A DNA stretch of 64,000 nt from Pleurodeles waltl (taxonomy: Eukaryota; Chordata; Amphibia; Caudata; Salamandridae), in assembly GCF_031143425.1 (NCBI RefSeq), contig NC_090447.1, forward strand, positions 30,098,238-30,162,237, given 5' to 3'. Below, in pieces: positions 47,581 to 60,524 of this stretch. The first letter of the stretch is position 1. Every line of letters starts with the position of its first letter. Both the position numbers and the translations under genes were made by a program. The notes below the pieces were generated by a model. The model saw only the letters and a list, made by a program, of their open reading frames with translations. It did not search any database and was not told the origin of the DNA.

Positions 47581-50446
47581 GATCACATCGGTCTTTAGAT
47601 GAAAGACATCTGTCTCTCACTGACTGGTACAAACACAAGGATCCTGATGGTGGCACTGAAGCAGAGTCCATGCAGCGGGGAGGCCCCCCAGGTACAACCA
47701 TGAAACAAGGACATTGGTAGTGATTTAAAACTCAGACCTCATCCTCTTGCGCCAGATGACCAGAACAGCCAAGGGCACCGTCTCCCTGTTCCCCGTGCAA
47801 GGTCCAGCCAGTACTTCAGGCCAGCGGCTGAATAAGAGCCACACAGATCCTTCACTGGCAAGGGCAGCAATCAAAGGGCGATGGCTGCTGGGTTCGGACT
47901 TATACAGACTTCAGGATGGTTCTTATTCTACAGTTTCAAGTATGGGTAGAGTTTGCTTCGAAGCGCTGCAACGGAGTGGCAATAAGAGATGAATGCATAA
48001 TGCTAGCCTCCAGTCTTGATATGAAATCCAACCACACAGGTGCTCTAGGAGCGTCGAGAACTGACCATTCAGACCAGTCTCGACTGACAGTGACAGCCAG
48101 CGTACACCGCACCACAGACCACTGGTACATCACTGCTTTCGTCACCCGCTCAGCAACCAAGTTGTCGTTAGAGGGCACATCCTGGGTACTGAAGGGCGCC
48201 AACACACGGGAAAGCTGGACACAAGACCAACTGGACTGGGCCGAACCACCATGCTCCTCAGCTGCACGGACCCCATTGCACTGGTCAGTAAAAACCATCA
48301 CAACCCGCAAATGTATGGTCACCCGCTCTGAAGTAACCAAAAGGTGACCTTGCTGCACAAGAACGCTGGGTAAATGAATAAGTGCAAAAAACGATGGATT
48401 GGAATGCAGTTCGGTGACAACTATTAATGGATTCCGTCCATTGCTTTTTTGTGTCATCGGTGCTCCAGGGGACACCAGGTTCCAAGTCTGGGTTTTTTCT
48501 TTGACAACCTAATGCATTCTGCGAGCCCACGGGGACAACACACCTGAAAGCAATGCCAGGGGCTGGGACATTGAGTCACTGATGAGAGGGAGCCCCGTGG
48601 TAACCGTAAAAACAGTACCTATATGCGGTCTCCCCAGTTTTTTCGTGTGCATTACTCCAATTTCTTGTGTTTAAATAAATGAAGACTGCAACTCCCAGAA
48701 TGCAATTATATGTCCAAAGAAATCCCAGTGCATTCTGCGAGCAGACGTCTTTGATTTATGTTGCACCAACTGGAGTATGGTAGTGAATGGCATTCGCACG
48801 CCCACACTGGCACTTGTAGTCCCCAATATATGGGATGAACAGGGGCACAGACGCTGTAATGCAAAGATAGAAGCAGGAGTGATGTACTGCTCAGACATGG
48901 AAGCAAGAAGCCTGAGAGCTCTGCCTCGGAGTTTGAGTAACAAAGAGTACACGCCAGGAAGAACAAAGGCCAGGAAAGATGGTGTCAGGTCTCACAATCA
49001 GGGCCCGTGGCCAGCAAATGTGGGTTTGGACATCCGTAGCCTGCCATGAATATGGTCACCAGAAAGGAGTAATTTGTTAAACGGAAACCGGGCCTGGAAA
49101 TGCGCCCTGAAAACATCACTGGCTTCCATCCACCTCCTATAATTGATTATTGGAGATGTTTAAAATTGTCTGTAGGTTTCACTTGATTTTTTTTTTATTT
49201 CTCCAGAAGTATTTCATTGTTTTTTTTCGTCAAGCACCACCCAAAACACATTTTGCAACTCTATTCCACAGAAACTATTTCTCACAGGACAACTGGACTT
49301 TTCACAAAGGCGTATAGTTACCTTTCCAACCATGGACAGCTCAGACACTGAACCCAGATGATTCGGGGCTGTGGCCTCGCGCACAGCACAGGTCCACGTC
49401 ACGTTTTCTCATCCTTAATTGCCGTAGCTGGGGGTAGTTCATTCAGGGTGTGACGTCACAGCAGCATCTGCAACCAATCGCACCCACTGATCTCAGCAGC
49501 AGCAAGTGCTTCAAGCTGGCCAAGGTGAGCACCTGTCAAGAAGACAAATTCTGCACACATGGAGCTTTGACGGCTGCCTGGGTGCGCACACAGGGGTGAC
49601 CTCTCTGCTGCCCCAGGGCTCGGGTAGGTGGGACCCAAAACAAGGACATCAATCAGGTTTTCAAACCAAACCTTCAAAGGAAAGGGGGGTGGGCACAGGC
49701 AAGAAACCGGGCACATAAAACAAGAATGGTAGATGCCAAGAGGAGATATGTCATGGCTGACGTCTTCAGCCAGGCCTTTATTTTTAGCCAAAAACGCACT
49801 GAATTCTGGGGCTCGTAGTTTCACTATTGACATTGCACGTCTGGGGCTCAAAATTCCCAGAATGCCAAGTGCTGTAGTTCTAAAGTCAGGACAGGGTGAA
49901 GGTTGAGCAAATGTTGACCATGGGGTCGCCTTGATAAGCCTGAGAAAAAGCAGTTTATGACGGCAAACAGCCCAGGAAGGCGACCTACGAACTTGTAAGT
50001 TATGAATTAGTTTGTGTGCCACTCACAAACAGTTTGGCAAAACTTGTCTGATTTGTCCTTGCAATAAAATGTTCTTATTTTCTGTTATGTTAAGAAATGA
50101 CTCCATGTCACCAGGTTCACGATGCTCCTGTCCAAGTCTTTTTCATTTACAAATCAGTGTGTTGGTTCAACTGCAGCAAAGTAGGTGAACCAGGACTACA
50201 ACTCCCAGAATGCATTATGTTGTTACATGGAAGCCAACACATTCTTATTATGCATCGTTATTCCTGGTAAGATGGCGCTGGTTACGAAATTGATGGACAC
50301 ATTTACTTGAGAGCAGAGAGGAAGTAGTTGTGCAGTTATACTCCTTGTATCCGCTCTCCTCCAGGGACGGACACTGGGATGTGTGACTAGGAGAGGAAGC
50401 AGAATATGAGATGTATCACACTCCAGACAGGGCTAGTGCCAAGTTT
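47581..50446. other. Unassigned sequence with scattered MITE-like palindromic motifs
   Basis: No gene. Motifs of the form actacaactcccagaatgca occur at 48684-48705 and 50193-50217. An inverted pair (gaattctgggg... against ...aattcccagaatgcc) lies at about 49798-49866. These resemble the inner arms of the fold-back MITE family and are probably relics of related elements. Frames at 47916-48475 have no domain. Confidence 0.45.
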
Positions 50447-50603
50447 CCCAAGTCCATGCGTGATGTGCTGCTCCATCCCAGGTTTTTTTTTTTTTAACTC
50501 TGGGACTTGTAGTTACGTGTATTTCATTATAAAACAGGACTACAATTCCCAGAATTCAAAGGAAAAAACTGGACTGGAGCAACACATCACACATGGACCT
50601 GAG
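50447..50603. mobile_element. Fold-back MITE, copy C
   Basis: Left arm cccaagtccatgcgtgatgt, right arm acacatcacacatggacctg, inner arms aactctgggacttgtagt against actacaattcccagaattc. Best preserved of the three copies and closest to B in the right arm. Confidence 0.78.
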
Positions 50604-50776
50604 AATCGGCCAATGACCAGTGGTGGCCGGCAGTTTTAGGAGGGAGGGGGGCGGGGGGCAGCACACTCGCACTCATTCTTTTACACACGCACGCACTCAC
50701 GCACATCCATTAACAACAACACTCTTTAACATTCAAACTTGCACGCATGCACCAAACATTAATTTAAAAAGATCTC

Positions 50777-50814
50777 TCTCTCTCTCTCCCTCTCCCTCCT
50801 CCTCCCCCCTTCAG
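50777..50814 (+). repeat. (TC)n-rich simple repeat
   Basis: Run of tc dinucleotides grading into ccctcc. Confidence 0.8.
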
Positions 50815-50836
50815 CCTTGGAGGTCCCAGGAGGGTT

Positions 50837-50914
50837 GGGACTGCTGCAGTCCCAGCCTCGTCACAGAGTGGGATGAGGTCAGTGAGACTGCTGACCCCAC
50901 CCCACTCTGTGACG
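50837..50914. repeat. Inverted repeats bordering the 52-bp array
   Basis: gggactgctgcagtccc (50837-50853) is a near-perfect palindrome. cgtcacagagtggg (50859-50872) pairs perfectly with cccactctgtgacg (50901-50914). The array begins 5 bases later. The link to array formation is only positional. Confidence 0.7.
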
Positions 50915-50918
50915 AAGT

Positions 50919-53292
50919 GTCAGGTCTCTGCTGGACACATGCGTCTGCCCGTGTTAGGGGCTGTCCCAAGGTCAGGTCTCTGCTGACACATGCATCTGCC
51001 CGTGTGTGGGGCTGTCCCATGGTCAGGTCTCTGCTGGACACATGCGTCTGCCCGTGTGAGGGGCTGTCCCAAGGTCTGGTCTCTGCTGACACATGCGTCT
51101 GCTCTGTGAGGGGCTGTCCCAAGGTCAGGTCTCTGCTGGACACATGCGTCTGCTCGTGTGAGGGGCTGTCCCAAGGTCAGGTCTCTGCTTCTGACACATG
51201 CATCTGCCCGTGTGAGGGGCTGTCCCAAGGTCAGGTCTCTGCTGGACACATGCGTCTGCCCTTGGGAGGGGCTGTCCCAAGGTCAGGTCTCTACTTCTGA
51301 CACATGCATCTGCCCGTGTGAGGGGCTGTCCCAAGGTCAGGTCTCTACTTCTGACACATGCATCTGCCCGTGTGAGGGGCTGTCCCAAGGTCAGGTCTCT
51401 ACTTCTGACACATGCATTTGCCCGTGTGAGGGGCTGTCCCAAGGTCAGGTCTCTGCTGGACACATGTGTCTGCCCGTGTGAGGGGCTGTCCCAAGGTCAG
51501 GTCTCTACTTCTGACACATGCATCTGCCCGTGTGAGGGGCTGTCCCAAGGTCAGGTCTCTGCTGGAGACATGCGTCTGCTCTGTGAGGGGCTGTCCCAAG
51601 GTCAGGTCTCTGCTGACACATGCGTCTGCTCGTGTGAGGGGCTGTCCCAAGGTCAGGTCTCTACTTCTGACACATGCATCTGCCCGTGTGAGGGGCTGTC
51701 CCAAGGTCAGGTCTCTACTTCTGACACATGCATCTGCCCGTGTGAGGGGCTGTCCCAAGGTCAGGTCTCTACTTCTGACACATGCATCTGCCCGTGTGAG
51801 GGGCTGTCCCAAGGTCAGGTCTCTGCTGGACACATGCGTCTGCCCGTGTTAGGGGCTGTCCCAAGGTCAGGTCTCTGCTGGACACATGCATCTGCTCGTG
51901 TGAGGGGCTGTCCCAAGGTCAGGTCTCTGCTGGACACATGCGTCTGCCCGTGTTAGGGGCTGTCCCAAGGTCAGGTCTCTGCTGGACACATGCGTCTGCT
52001 CGTGTGAGGGGCTGTCCCAAGGTCAGGGCTCTGCTGGACACATGCGTCTGCTCGTGTGAGGGGCTGTCCCAAGGTCAGGTCTCTGCTGGACACATGCAAA
52101 TGCCCGTGTGTGGGGCTGTCCCAAGGTCAGGCCTCTGCTGCTGACACATGCTTCTGCCCGTGTGAGGGGTTGTCCCAAGGTCAGGTCTCTGCTGGACACA
52201 TGCGTCTGCTCGTGTGAGGGGCTGTCCCAAGGTCAGGTCTCTGCTTCTGACACATGTATCTGCCTGTGTGAGGGGCTGTCCCAAGGTCAGGTCTCTGCTG
52301 GACACATGCGTCTGCTCTGTGAGGGGCTGTCCCAAGGTCAGGCCTCTGCTGCTGACACATGCGTCTGCCCATGTGAGGGGCTGTCCCAAGGTCAGGTCTC
52401 TGCTGGACACATGCGTCTGCTCATGTGAGGGGCTGTCCCAAGGTCAGGCCTCTGCTGACACATGCATCTGCCCGTGTGTGGGGCTGTCCCAAGGTCAGGT
52501 CTCTGCTGGACACATGCGTCTGCTCTGTGAGGGGCTGTCCCAAGGTCAGGTCTCTGCTGGACACATGCGTCTGCCCGTGTGAGGGGCTGTCCCAAGGTCA
52601 GGTCTCTGCTGGACACATGCGTCTGCTCTGTGAGGGGCTGTCCCAAGGTCAGGTCTCTGCTGACACATGCGTCTGCCCGTGTGAGGGGCTGTCCCAGCGT
52701 CTGCCCGTGTGAGGGGCTGTCCCAAGGTCAGGTCTCTGCTGGACACATGCGTCTGCTCGTGTGAGGGGCTGTCCCAAGGTCAGGTCTCTGCTGACACATG
52801 CATCTGCCCGTGTGTGGGGCTGTCCCAAGGTCAGGTCTCTGCTGGACACATGCGTCTGCTCTGTGAGGGGCTGTCCCAAGGTCAGGTCTCTGCTGGACAC
52901 ATGCGTCTGCCCGTGTGAGGGGCTGTCCCAAGGTCAGGTATCTGCTGGACACATGCATCTGCCCGTGTGAGGGGCTGTCCCAAGGTCAGGTCTCTGCTGG
53001 ACACATGCGTCTGCTCTGTGAGGGGCTGTCCCAAGGTCAGGTCTCTGCTGGACACATGCGTCTGCCCGTGTGAGGGGCTGTCCCAAGGTCAGGTCTCTGC
53101 TGGACACATGCGTCTGCTCGTGTGAGGGGCTGTCCCAAGGTCAGGTCTCTGCTGGACACATGCGTCTGCCCGTGTGAGGGGCTGTCCCAAGGTCAGGTCT
53201 CTGCTGGACACATGCGTCTGCTCTGTGAGGGGCTGTCCCAAGGTCAGGTCTCTGCTGGACACATGCGTCTGCCCGTGTGAGGGGCTGTCCCC
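50919..53292. repeat. 52-bp minisatellite, about 45 units
   Basis: Unit begins gtctctgctggacacatgcg and continues tctgcccgtgtgaggggctg, tcccaaggtcag. Length variants of about 49, 51 and 55 bp arise from gctgacac, gctctgtg and gcttctgac forms, and are arranged in runs (for example several 55-bp units in 51285-51420 and 51655-51790). One collapsed unit lies at about 52690. Overlapping open frames on both strands come from the repeat and are not genes. Confidence 0.95.
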
Positions 53293-54689
53293 ACAGACCC
53301 TGCTTCATGTTGTGTTTTTCTGTACATTTTATATCCCCCTCACTGCTTGCTGCCTGTGGTAGGTGAATCCACACTGGATGAGTGCAGAGTAGCCCTGCTG
53401 TACATCCAGCACAGAGGATGCCCTGAAGTCTGCAGTACAGGAGGCTCCTTCCTGGAAAATGCAATGCGGCTGCGCAGTGTGACGTGTTATCATCTGGGTT
53501 TCTAGCATTTTCAAACATTCTCTTATATCTTTTCACTGAAGCTTTTAATGGTGGGTCTGGGATAGTAAGTCTTGTCTATCTGCAAGCTTTTTATCGATTC
53601 ATGAAGTTGTGTGTTTGATCTGCGTCTTGTATGATCTGCCTTTGAAAGTGATCGAATAAAGACAGTTTGATTTTTGAATAAACCACCTATTTATACAGTT
53701 TGTGTAGCGCTAACCAACAAGCACTGGACATCCAAGCCGGCCTCCCTAGTGCCTTGAAAGGAGGGAAAAGCACTAAACAAAATACATGTAGATTTCTAAG
53801 ATATAACAATGTCACTTCAGCACAAGAAGGGCTCTCACGCCTCCTGGTACCTCCTTCGCAGTCTTAGCCCAGGAAACCCTTTGCCAGGCACATTATATAT
53901 ATGTGCATAGACAGTACTAGTTACTATGGCTACTTTGAGATATAAGCTTTATGCAAAGATGTCAACGTTTTGTGTTGTTATGCTTTTATTAGTGCCCTGA
54001 AGAGACCTCGAATTGTCTCACCGCTATACTAAACAATAAACTAACTATTAGACAAAAAAAAATGTGAAAGGAGCATTTAAGGTTATTTAACCTCTTCTAA
54101 ATTAGACGCACATTTTCCAAATACTAAGATGTGGTTGACCTTGTAAATGACTCAAAATCTTAACATTTTAAAACAAATGAAAGTAAGTATCCTTTGTGAC
54201 TTTTAAAGTAGATTTTTTTCCAACAAGTGATGCAGCCATTGGGTGTTGAATATTTTACTGCGTGCGTGGAAGGGGCTACCTGTGGGGGCGTGACTTGTGA
54301 TGTTTGCTTTGCGTCTCCGCCCCCTCCATTCCCTTTCTGCTGATGGATGTATTCCACGCCTTGTATTTCTAATAAACAGTGCGGACACTCCTGGGCTGAG
54401 CCTGGAGTTCCTACCTTAGAATATTGCTGGGGCCCGCGCCCCCCCAACCATCCACAGTACAGCTCCTCGTTCCTAAATGTGAACAGGAAGCCCATCCTTC
54501 CTCAGTGATGCAGCTCTCACCGGACCAGGAGAGCACTGAGTGTCACAGACATCTGGGTGCAAACCTTCCCTCCTCTTCCAGCAGCACTGACTGCTTATCC
54601 TCAGCGCCCTCAAAGCCTGGAGTGCCAGGGCGTGCACTGGAGTGCTGCAGTGTCTAGGGCCCTGGCACAGCAGGGGTGGCATTGTACCC
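53293..54689. other. Unassigned sequence
   Basis: No gene. A short stretch near 53690-53735 (tttgtgtagcgctaac) is faintly like the LINE tails elsewhere in the window. Confidence 0.45.
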
Positions 54690-54915
54690 AGTGCCAATGC
54701 TAGGGTGCTAGCCAGAGCTGCCAACTTTGGAGCTGGGGGGCCAGGCTCGAGTCTCAGCGCTGGCTCACCATCCTGTGATTCTGGGCAAATCACTTAATCT
54801 CCCTCGTGACTACTGAAAATGAATGTGCCCTATAAATGTAACTGGTGCTCGTGTAAAGCGCTCAAATACCTTCGGGTCGAGGTCGCGCTATATGAAAACT
54901 GAAGAAAAAAAAACA
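54690..54915 (+). mobile_element. tRNA-derived SINE, MIR/L2-tail type
   Basis: ggctcgagtctc (near 54743) resembles a Pol III B box. It is followed by tctgggcaaatcacttaatc, strongly like the corresponding part of MIR-class SINEs. A tail with aagcgct...gcgctatatgaaaac resembles the LINE tails in this window, ending in an A-rich run at about 54903. The A box is not clear, so the left end is approximate. Confidence 0.6.
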
Positions 54916-55257
54916 AACAGATTGTCCAGGAATCAGTGAAAGGCCCACACTGTCCAGTGTTGAGGTTTTTAGCACCTGGTGTTTAACGAAGCAAAACACC
55001 CATATTTTAGACTAATATAAAATGCTAATTTACTTTTCTGCTGCCGAAAAAAGTCTTGTGAGGGCGAGGGGGTGAGTTGTAAACAGAATAAAGTAAAAAG
55101 GGCCACTATCAAAATGGAAATTAAAAGGAGGCGACGGCAGTGGACGTGTGTGAGGTTTTTGCTCCTGTAACATCAGGAGAAAAAGCAAAGACTTCCCCAA
55201 AACCATTGAACCATGAAGTGAAACTAGTGAACGTAAAGTCAAATGGATGTTTATGGA
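54916..55257. other. Unassigned sequence
   Basis: AT-rich, nothing recognised. Confidence 0.5.
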
Positions 55258-55802
55258 TTAAGGGGCAGATTTAAGAGCCTCTAGCGCCTCCTTGCTCCAT
55301 ATTATGTCATTTTTTAAAATGTAAATGTGGCCCAATGAAGCCCCAAACGCTGCGCCATTTTACAAAGTGGCACAATGCTTGCATCGTGCCACTTTGTAAC
55401 CCCTTGGCCACATTATGCCTGCGCCAGGCATAATGCATGCCAGGGGGCGTTCCAGTGCTGGGGGGTGCTTTAAAAATGTCCCAAAGAAATCTATGAGATT
55501 CTTTTGTGCCATTTTTATTGGCATTTTTTAACGCCTGCTAAGTGCAGGCATTAAACAGAGGCTCCCATTGAATACAATGCGCCTCTGGGTGCTTTGCAGG
55601 ATTAGCGTCATAATATTGACGCTAATCCTGCAAAGCAGCAGACTAGCGTAAAAAATTATGACGCTAGTTACCCTAACTACTGCCATGGTGCGTCATATTT
55701 TAAATACAGCGCTATCATGGTGGCATTAGGGGGCGCTAAGGGGCACAAGGAAAGTGGCGCTGCGCAATGTGCAGCGCCACTTTTCATAAATCTGCCCCTT
55801 AA
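55258..55802. mobile_element. TTAA-flanked MITE with internal inverted repeat (545 bp)
   Basis: Ends ttaaggggcagattta (55258-55273) and taaatctgccccttaa (55787-55802) are perfect reverse complements. TTAA on both sides suggests a piggyBac-type target duplication. At its centre gctttgcaggattagcgtca (55591-55610) and its perfect 20-bp reverse complement (55617-55636) flank taatat. No coding capacity. Perfect ends suggest it is fairly young. Confidence 0.8.
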
Positions 55803-56765
55803 TATTTAAATATACAAGTCATTGGACTATAGAAGTTTTGCACACATCACTGAAGATACGGAGATGGGTCCCTTAGATCACACCCATCCGCCATGTTCAG
55901 GTCAGGCAGCAGCAGTGCCTGCCTAACAGGCTGTCAATAATGCCTCTGCGAGTCACTGCGTCTGCCTAACATTGTATGCCCTTCACATAGGCGCAGAACA
56001 GGAGTGGTGAGAAGGGAAGCACCGTCCTTCACCGTACTGGCCACAAGAGGGCGCCAGGAGGAAAGGATACAGGCTTGTTTTACACCAAGGCAGATGTCTT
56101 CAAACTGAGGGGGACTGAATTGATCTGGGTTTGATGGGGCCGGACCCTGACCAAGAGGAGCATTTATTTTATCCCTAAAGAACAGAGACAAACATGCTGC
56201 TTAAAACAGTAAAACCAGAAAGTGTTGCAATGAGCCACTCTGTAATGGGCCATTAGGAATATCTTTATCACTCATGCCCTGGCTGAAAGTAGGTGTCAAA
56301 GTGGGGAGTGCTCCAAATAACCTTGAAAGCCTCCCCCACCCACCCACTTTTGGATAAAGGATCACGCTGTGGATACTTTTGGACTCTTAGGCGGTACAGG
56401 CAGGCACGAGCATATTGGCAATCGGGTAATCTTGTATTTGCAAAAGGGAGAACTGCATATAACTGCAATGTTTGAATTGCTAAATATGTTCAGAACGGCC
56501 AGTCTTATAGAATCAATATGAGAAAATCTGTTTGTTATTCTGGTGGGCCTACAAACAATTTTTTTTTGGTCTCACCTCCCAGACAGGTCAAGGGGCCTGT
56601 TTGTGAAAGACCTTTTATGAACTCACAGTGAGGTAGAGACCAATCCTTGCTTACCACTGGTTGTCTTTACTATCACTCTCATTAGCTTACTTTTTATTTG
56701 TTGCTCTGTGTGGGCGTGCCTTCCTCTTCTCTGTTTACCCCTCCCCTTGAGCTGGGCCTCTTTAC
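55803..56765. other. Unassigned sequence
   Basis: No gene, RNA or repeat recognised. Confidence 0.5.
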
Positions 56766-57140
56766 ATGTGGCCTTCCACTGCTTACTTTTCAGGAACCAC
56801 ATTTTTGCTTTTGGTTAAGCCCTTCTTGAGAGTGCATGTGTTTTCTAGCTGTCTCCCTCTTGTACCTCTCTTCCTTCCTCCATTGCACACTGCTTCACTC
56901 TCGCTTGTGTGGTTCTCTCCACCCTCTCCATGCAGCTCTCTCTTGTCCGCTTGCTTCTCCCCATGTTGCCTTCTCACTCTTGTGCCTGTTCTTCGACTGT
57001 TGCTTTCCCTTCTCACCTGCCTGCTTCCTGTTGCTTTCCCTTCTCACCTGCTGCCTCCCCCACCCTCCTGCCCCCTTGTTGGTGCCTCTCCCCCCTCCTG
57101 CCCCCTGTTGCTGCCCCCTCCACCCAGCCTTAGTCTTTTT
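56766..57140 (+). repeat. Pyrimidine-rich tract
   Basis: Long C/T-rich stretch with a local direct repeat (tgttgctttcccttctcacc twice, near 56998 and 57028) and ctgccccctgttgctgcccc-like text. Open frames here are compositional. Confidence 0.7.
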
Positions 57141-59454
57141 TGTATTTTGTTTTAGAGGAGCAGCCAGTAAATTGCTGCCAGCCTGTGCGCTTAGATGCTG
57201 CTGTTCTACTTATCTTTCTTCCTGTTCATGTACAGATCCAATAATTACAGATTCATAATTTTTTTTTTTTTAAAAGGTGACTGTGTCTTTTTGTAGGTGG
57301 CACAAGTAGTATAGCATGTTGACCTACCAACTGATGGGACTGTGACATTGTTTTTTTAAGTTTTTTGCCAATGCTGCACAGCATGCCTAAAAGACATTAA
57401 AAAGGCAAAAGAACCCAAACACGAGGCCTCTCAGTTTGGCCAATGCTTGTTTACACGAAGTGGGCACAAAATCAAAAACATTTGAAGACCGTTGTACTTG
57501 GGGGGTTGGATAAGCAGTAGATAAGCTGGAGCTGCATGGCTGGGTTATGGGTGGTGGGAGCGGTGAGGTATGGGGGGGCGGCATCTCTATCGCAAGCGGT
57601 TTGGATACACCCTGTGCTTCAGGAGGCATTTTTAGCTTTGAGTTGTTTCCAGGCTGATGGCGCAGTTTTTATTATATGGCAACAAACAAGTAAGCTGGTG
57701 GATGATGAAATGGTCAGGGCCATATGGGCTAGGCGAATGGACCTGCTTGCCTGACAGATCACTGGAGGCAACCTTTGTAGGGGTTGGTTGTGTAATGTTC
57801 TGGCGCCTGACAGGTTGGTATGGTGGTGTGCGCATGTCGATGCCTAAAAATTAGACGGTGATGATCAGGAAGGGTCCTCTGGACTTGAGAAGAAGAAAGT
57901 CCACTGCAAGAACTGTGCTTCAGGTGTGTTGAGAAGGATGGCTGCAGCTGGGCTAGCAGCGATGAGTGAGGGGAGGTTAGCAGACGTGTCAGGTTGGTCA
58001 AGAAGCTTTAGGTTGTCCTAATGGTCTCCATCACTCTGAAACATCTCAGTGGAAGTGGTGGTAACTGACGCGTGAAAGACATTCATCTCAGGTGGATCCA
58101 GAGAGCAGAAGACTCCATAGACCGTGCACAATGCAACAAACGTTTGACTCAAGCCGCGCTACCCGAGTGCCTCCAGCCGAGGTATCACCACGAGCAGCCG
58201 GCGCAGAGGACGAGTGCAGTAAAGCGTGCATGGTCTGCGCGTTGATGCAAAATGGCTCTAATAAATGCTACAGAATTATCATTGGGCTTTGAATGTGGCC
58301 TACAGAAGAATAGGCACAAATACAGTTGCCTGCATCACACCCTTGCAAACCACCACACCGATAAGACCTAGAATCCATCAGCTACTACTGCTCAGACAAA
58401 AAACATCTCACCGTAGTATTCCCTCTGTTTGCACCGCCAACAGTCAAGATGCTCAACTATGATCAGAGACGCATTCGTACTTCATGGTTGATGTTTACTC
58501 ATAGATTGCCACGTCACTCGTTGCAATGCAGAATACCAATAGTGTCCACCAGCGCTCTCCTTGACTGTACACCAGTTGAGTCCAGGACACATGTGCTACC
58601 CTCCACACATGGTCACTCACGCTGGAGACCATCTCCTTGTGGGTGAAGACCACAAATGCACAGATTCTTTACTTACCAGCTGTGCGGTGCCTGGGGCACT
58701 AGTGAGGTACCCAAGTCACTGACTTGCCTAAGCACAGTCTGTTGTAGTAGTTTGTGTCTAATCTTTGAAGTGACCTCAGTTGCTTTGACTGACCATTCTC
58801 CTCCTGATTCAAAGTTCTCATCGCCAACCTAAAGTTGGACGTAGCTGGGGAAGGCGAGCTGGAATTAGTACATCTAGAAGCTTCTTTTACTCAGATGTGG
58901 CAGAATCAGTAGGTCAGAAGTATGGAGAACATAAACCCTACCCGGAACATGTAGTGGTCAGATCACCTTCACGGGTTGCAGGAGTACCTCACCATTTTAC
59001 ACTGATGGACATCACAGCGGAAACAAAGAACCTCCTGGAACACCACCATTAATGGAACATGGAACAAACCAGGCGTGAATTATCCATAAGTCTGACACTA
59101 TTTCCTATGAATATTTTATTTTTCTGATCTCATTCTTTAACATATTTTTCTTTCTACCAATATGTATTCCTTTGTCTCCACTTTATGGCATTTTTCATTG
59201 AAATCCTCTTTGGTTACTTCTCTATGACATTATCGCCTTCAGCCTATCCCTGTTTCTTCTGAAATAAGAAGTATTTCGATACTTCGACATAATGCCGCAG
59301 TAAAAATATAAATCTTCATCGTTTATTACATTTATTTGGTGGAAACCAGCACTTGAACCGATCTCATATTAATTACATGAAAACCTATTTCCTTCTTAAA
59401 AATCAATTGACTTATTGGTCATTCCACTACTACGTAATAACAAGTGGCACCTTC
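57141..59454. other. Unassigned sequence
   Basis: No gene I can support. Short frames at 57387-58001 (minus) and 58092-58646 (plus) have no recognisable domain. Confidence 0.5.
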
Positions 59455-59545
59455 CACAGTATTACTGTACAGCAGGCGATTTGTCAAACTGCACACGTGA
59501 TCAGTCTGCCGCCATATTGGACCTCCCACACCACAACGTGACTGT
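59455..59545 (+). repeat. Dispersed repeat, first copy
   Basis: Contains tgtacagcaggcga and actgcacacgtgatcagtct. The parts recur in different order at 60885-60995 (actgcacacaagatcagcct; tgtacggcaggcga). The family is unidentified. Confidence 0.4.
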
Positions 59546-60524
59546 CGATAGTGGGACAGATAAGAGCGCTGTTTGCACCGCGCTTACTTGGCGCGAACTG
59601 AGGACTGTAGTATGTGCACTAGGAAGGACCCTTTTCTTGAACTGAGGCTGAAATCACAAATTCAATAACATTGCAATGACAGTGAAGCAGGTTTTTTGGC
59701 CCACAGTAACGGCAGAGAAGAGTAACCTTGCAAACCATAAAGGGTTATTAGCACATTAGTAAAGTGATAAACTCCAATCACCTCGGTTAGGCATGAATGA
59801 GAATTCACCTGAATACAGCACACATCAATTTGATCCAAGTAGTTCCATTTAGTAAATGTGACTATTGGGTTGTTGAGGACAATATATGCAAATCAAAATG
59901 AAGTCTCTTTTCCATAAAGGAAACTCCCCAATACTAAACTGGGGTCATGGGCAGGTCGGGGAAATTCAGAAGCAGCAGGTGTCAGCAAATATAGCATTGA
60001 AAACATAACTAAATATAGGTTCCAGTTAGAATGAGAAGGAGTGTACTTACTCTCGATAGTAACTCTATGAGCAGGAAAGTGGGGGGCATTGTTCTTAAGA
60101 GAAGGGAAAAGACATCCACCTGCTGAGGTGTCCGTGCAAGTTATCTAACTCACTAACCAGATTCACACAGTTAAAACATGAAATCTCATGAAATTGATGC
60201 ATTACACGTGTTCCCACTGAACACGAACCAATCATGACCCAGTATTCTTTCACCACTGGTGTCGGCCCCCTCCTCCCAGATAATACAATGCCAACTTCTT
60301 CAATCATGTCCCAATATCTCACAAAGGAGTATTCACCTCATCTCCACTCCCCCCATCCTGCAGGGGCTGGTTCCCAGCGTCCAAACGAATTAATGGCAAC
60401 TCTACGACCATCAAAATGTGAGCTGACAAAGAGCAACATTTCTAAAAGAGAGCACAGTGACTCTTGTGTCTGAAACAGAAAAAGAGTTATTCACAGCAAG
60501 CAGAAATATAACATTTAGGGCCAT
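59546..60524. other. Unassigned sequence
   Basis: Nothing recognised. Confidence 0.5.

Noticed and set aside
50620..53536. Long overlapping open frames over the 52-bp array
   Set aside because: Product of the repeat unit in several phases on both strands, with no domain or splice context.
56766..57258. Leu/Cys/Pro-rich 129- and 140-codon frames
   Set aside because: Translations of a pyrimidine tract in three phases.
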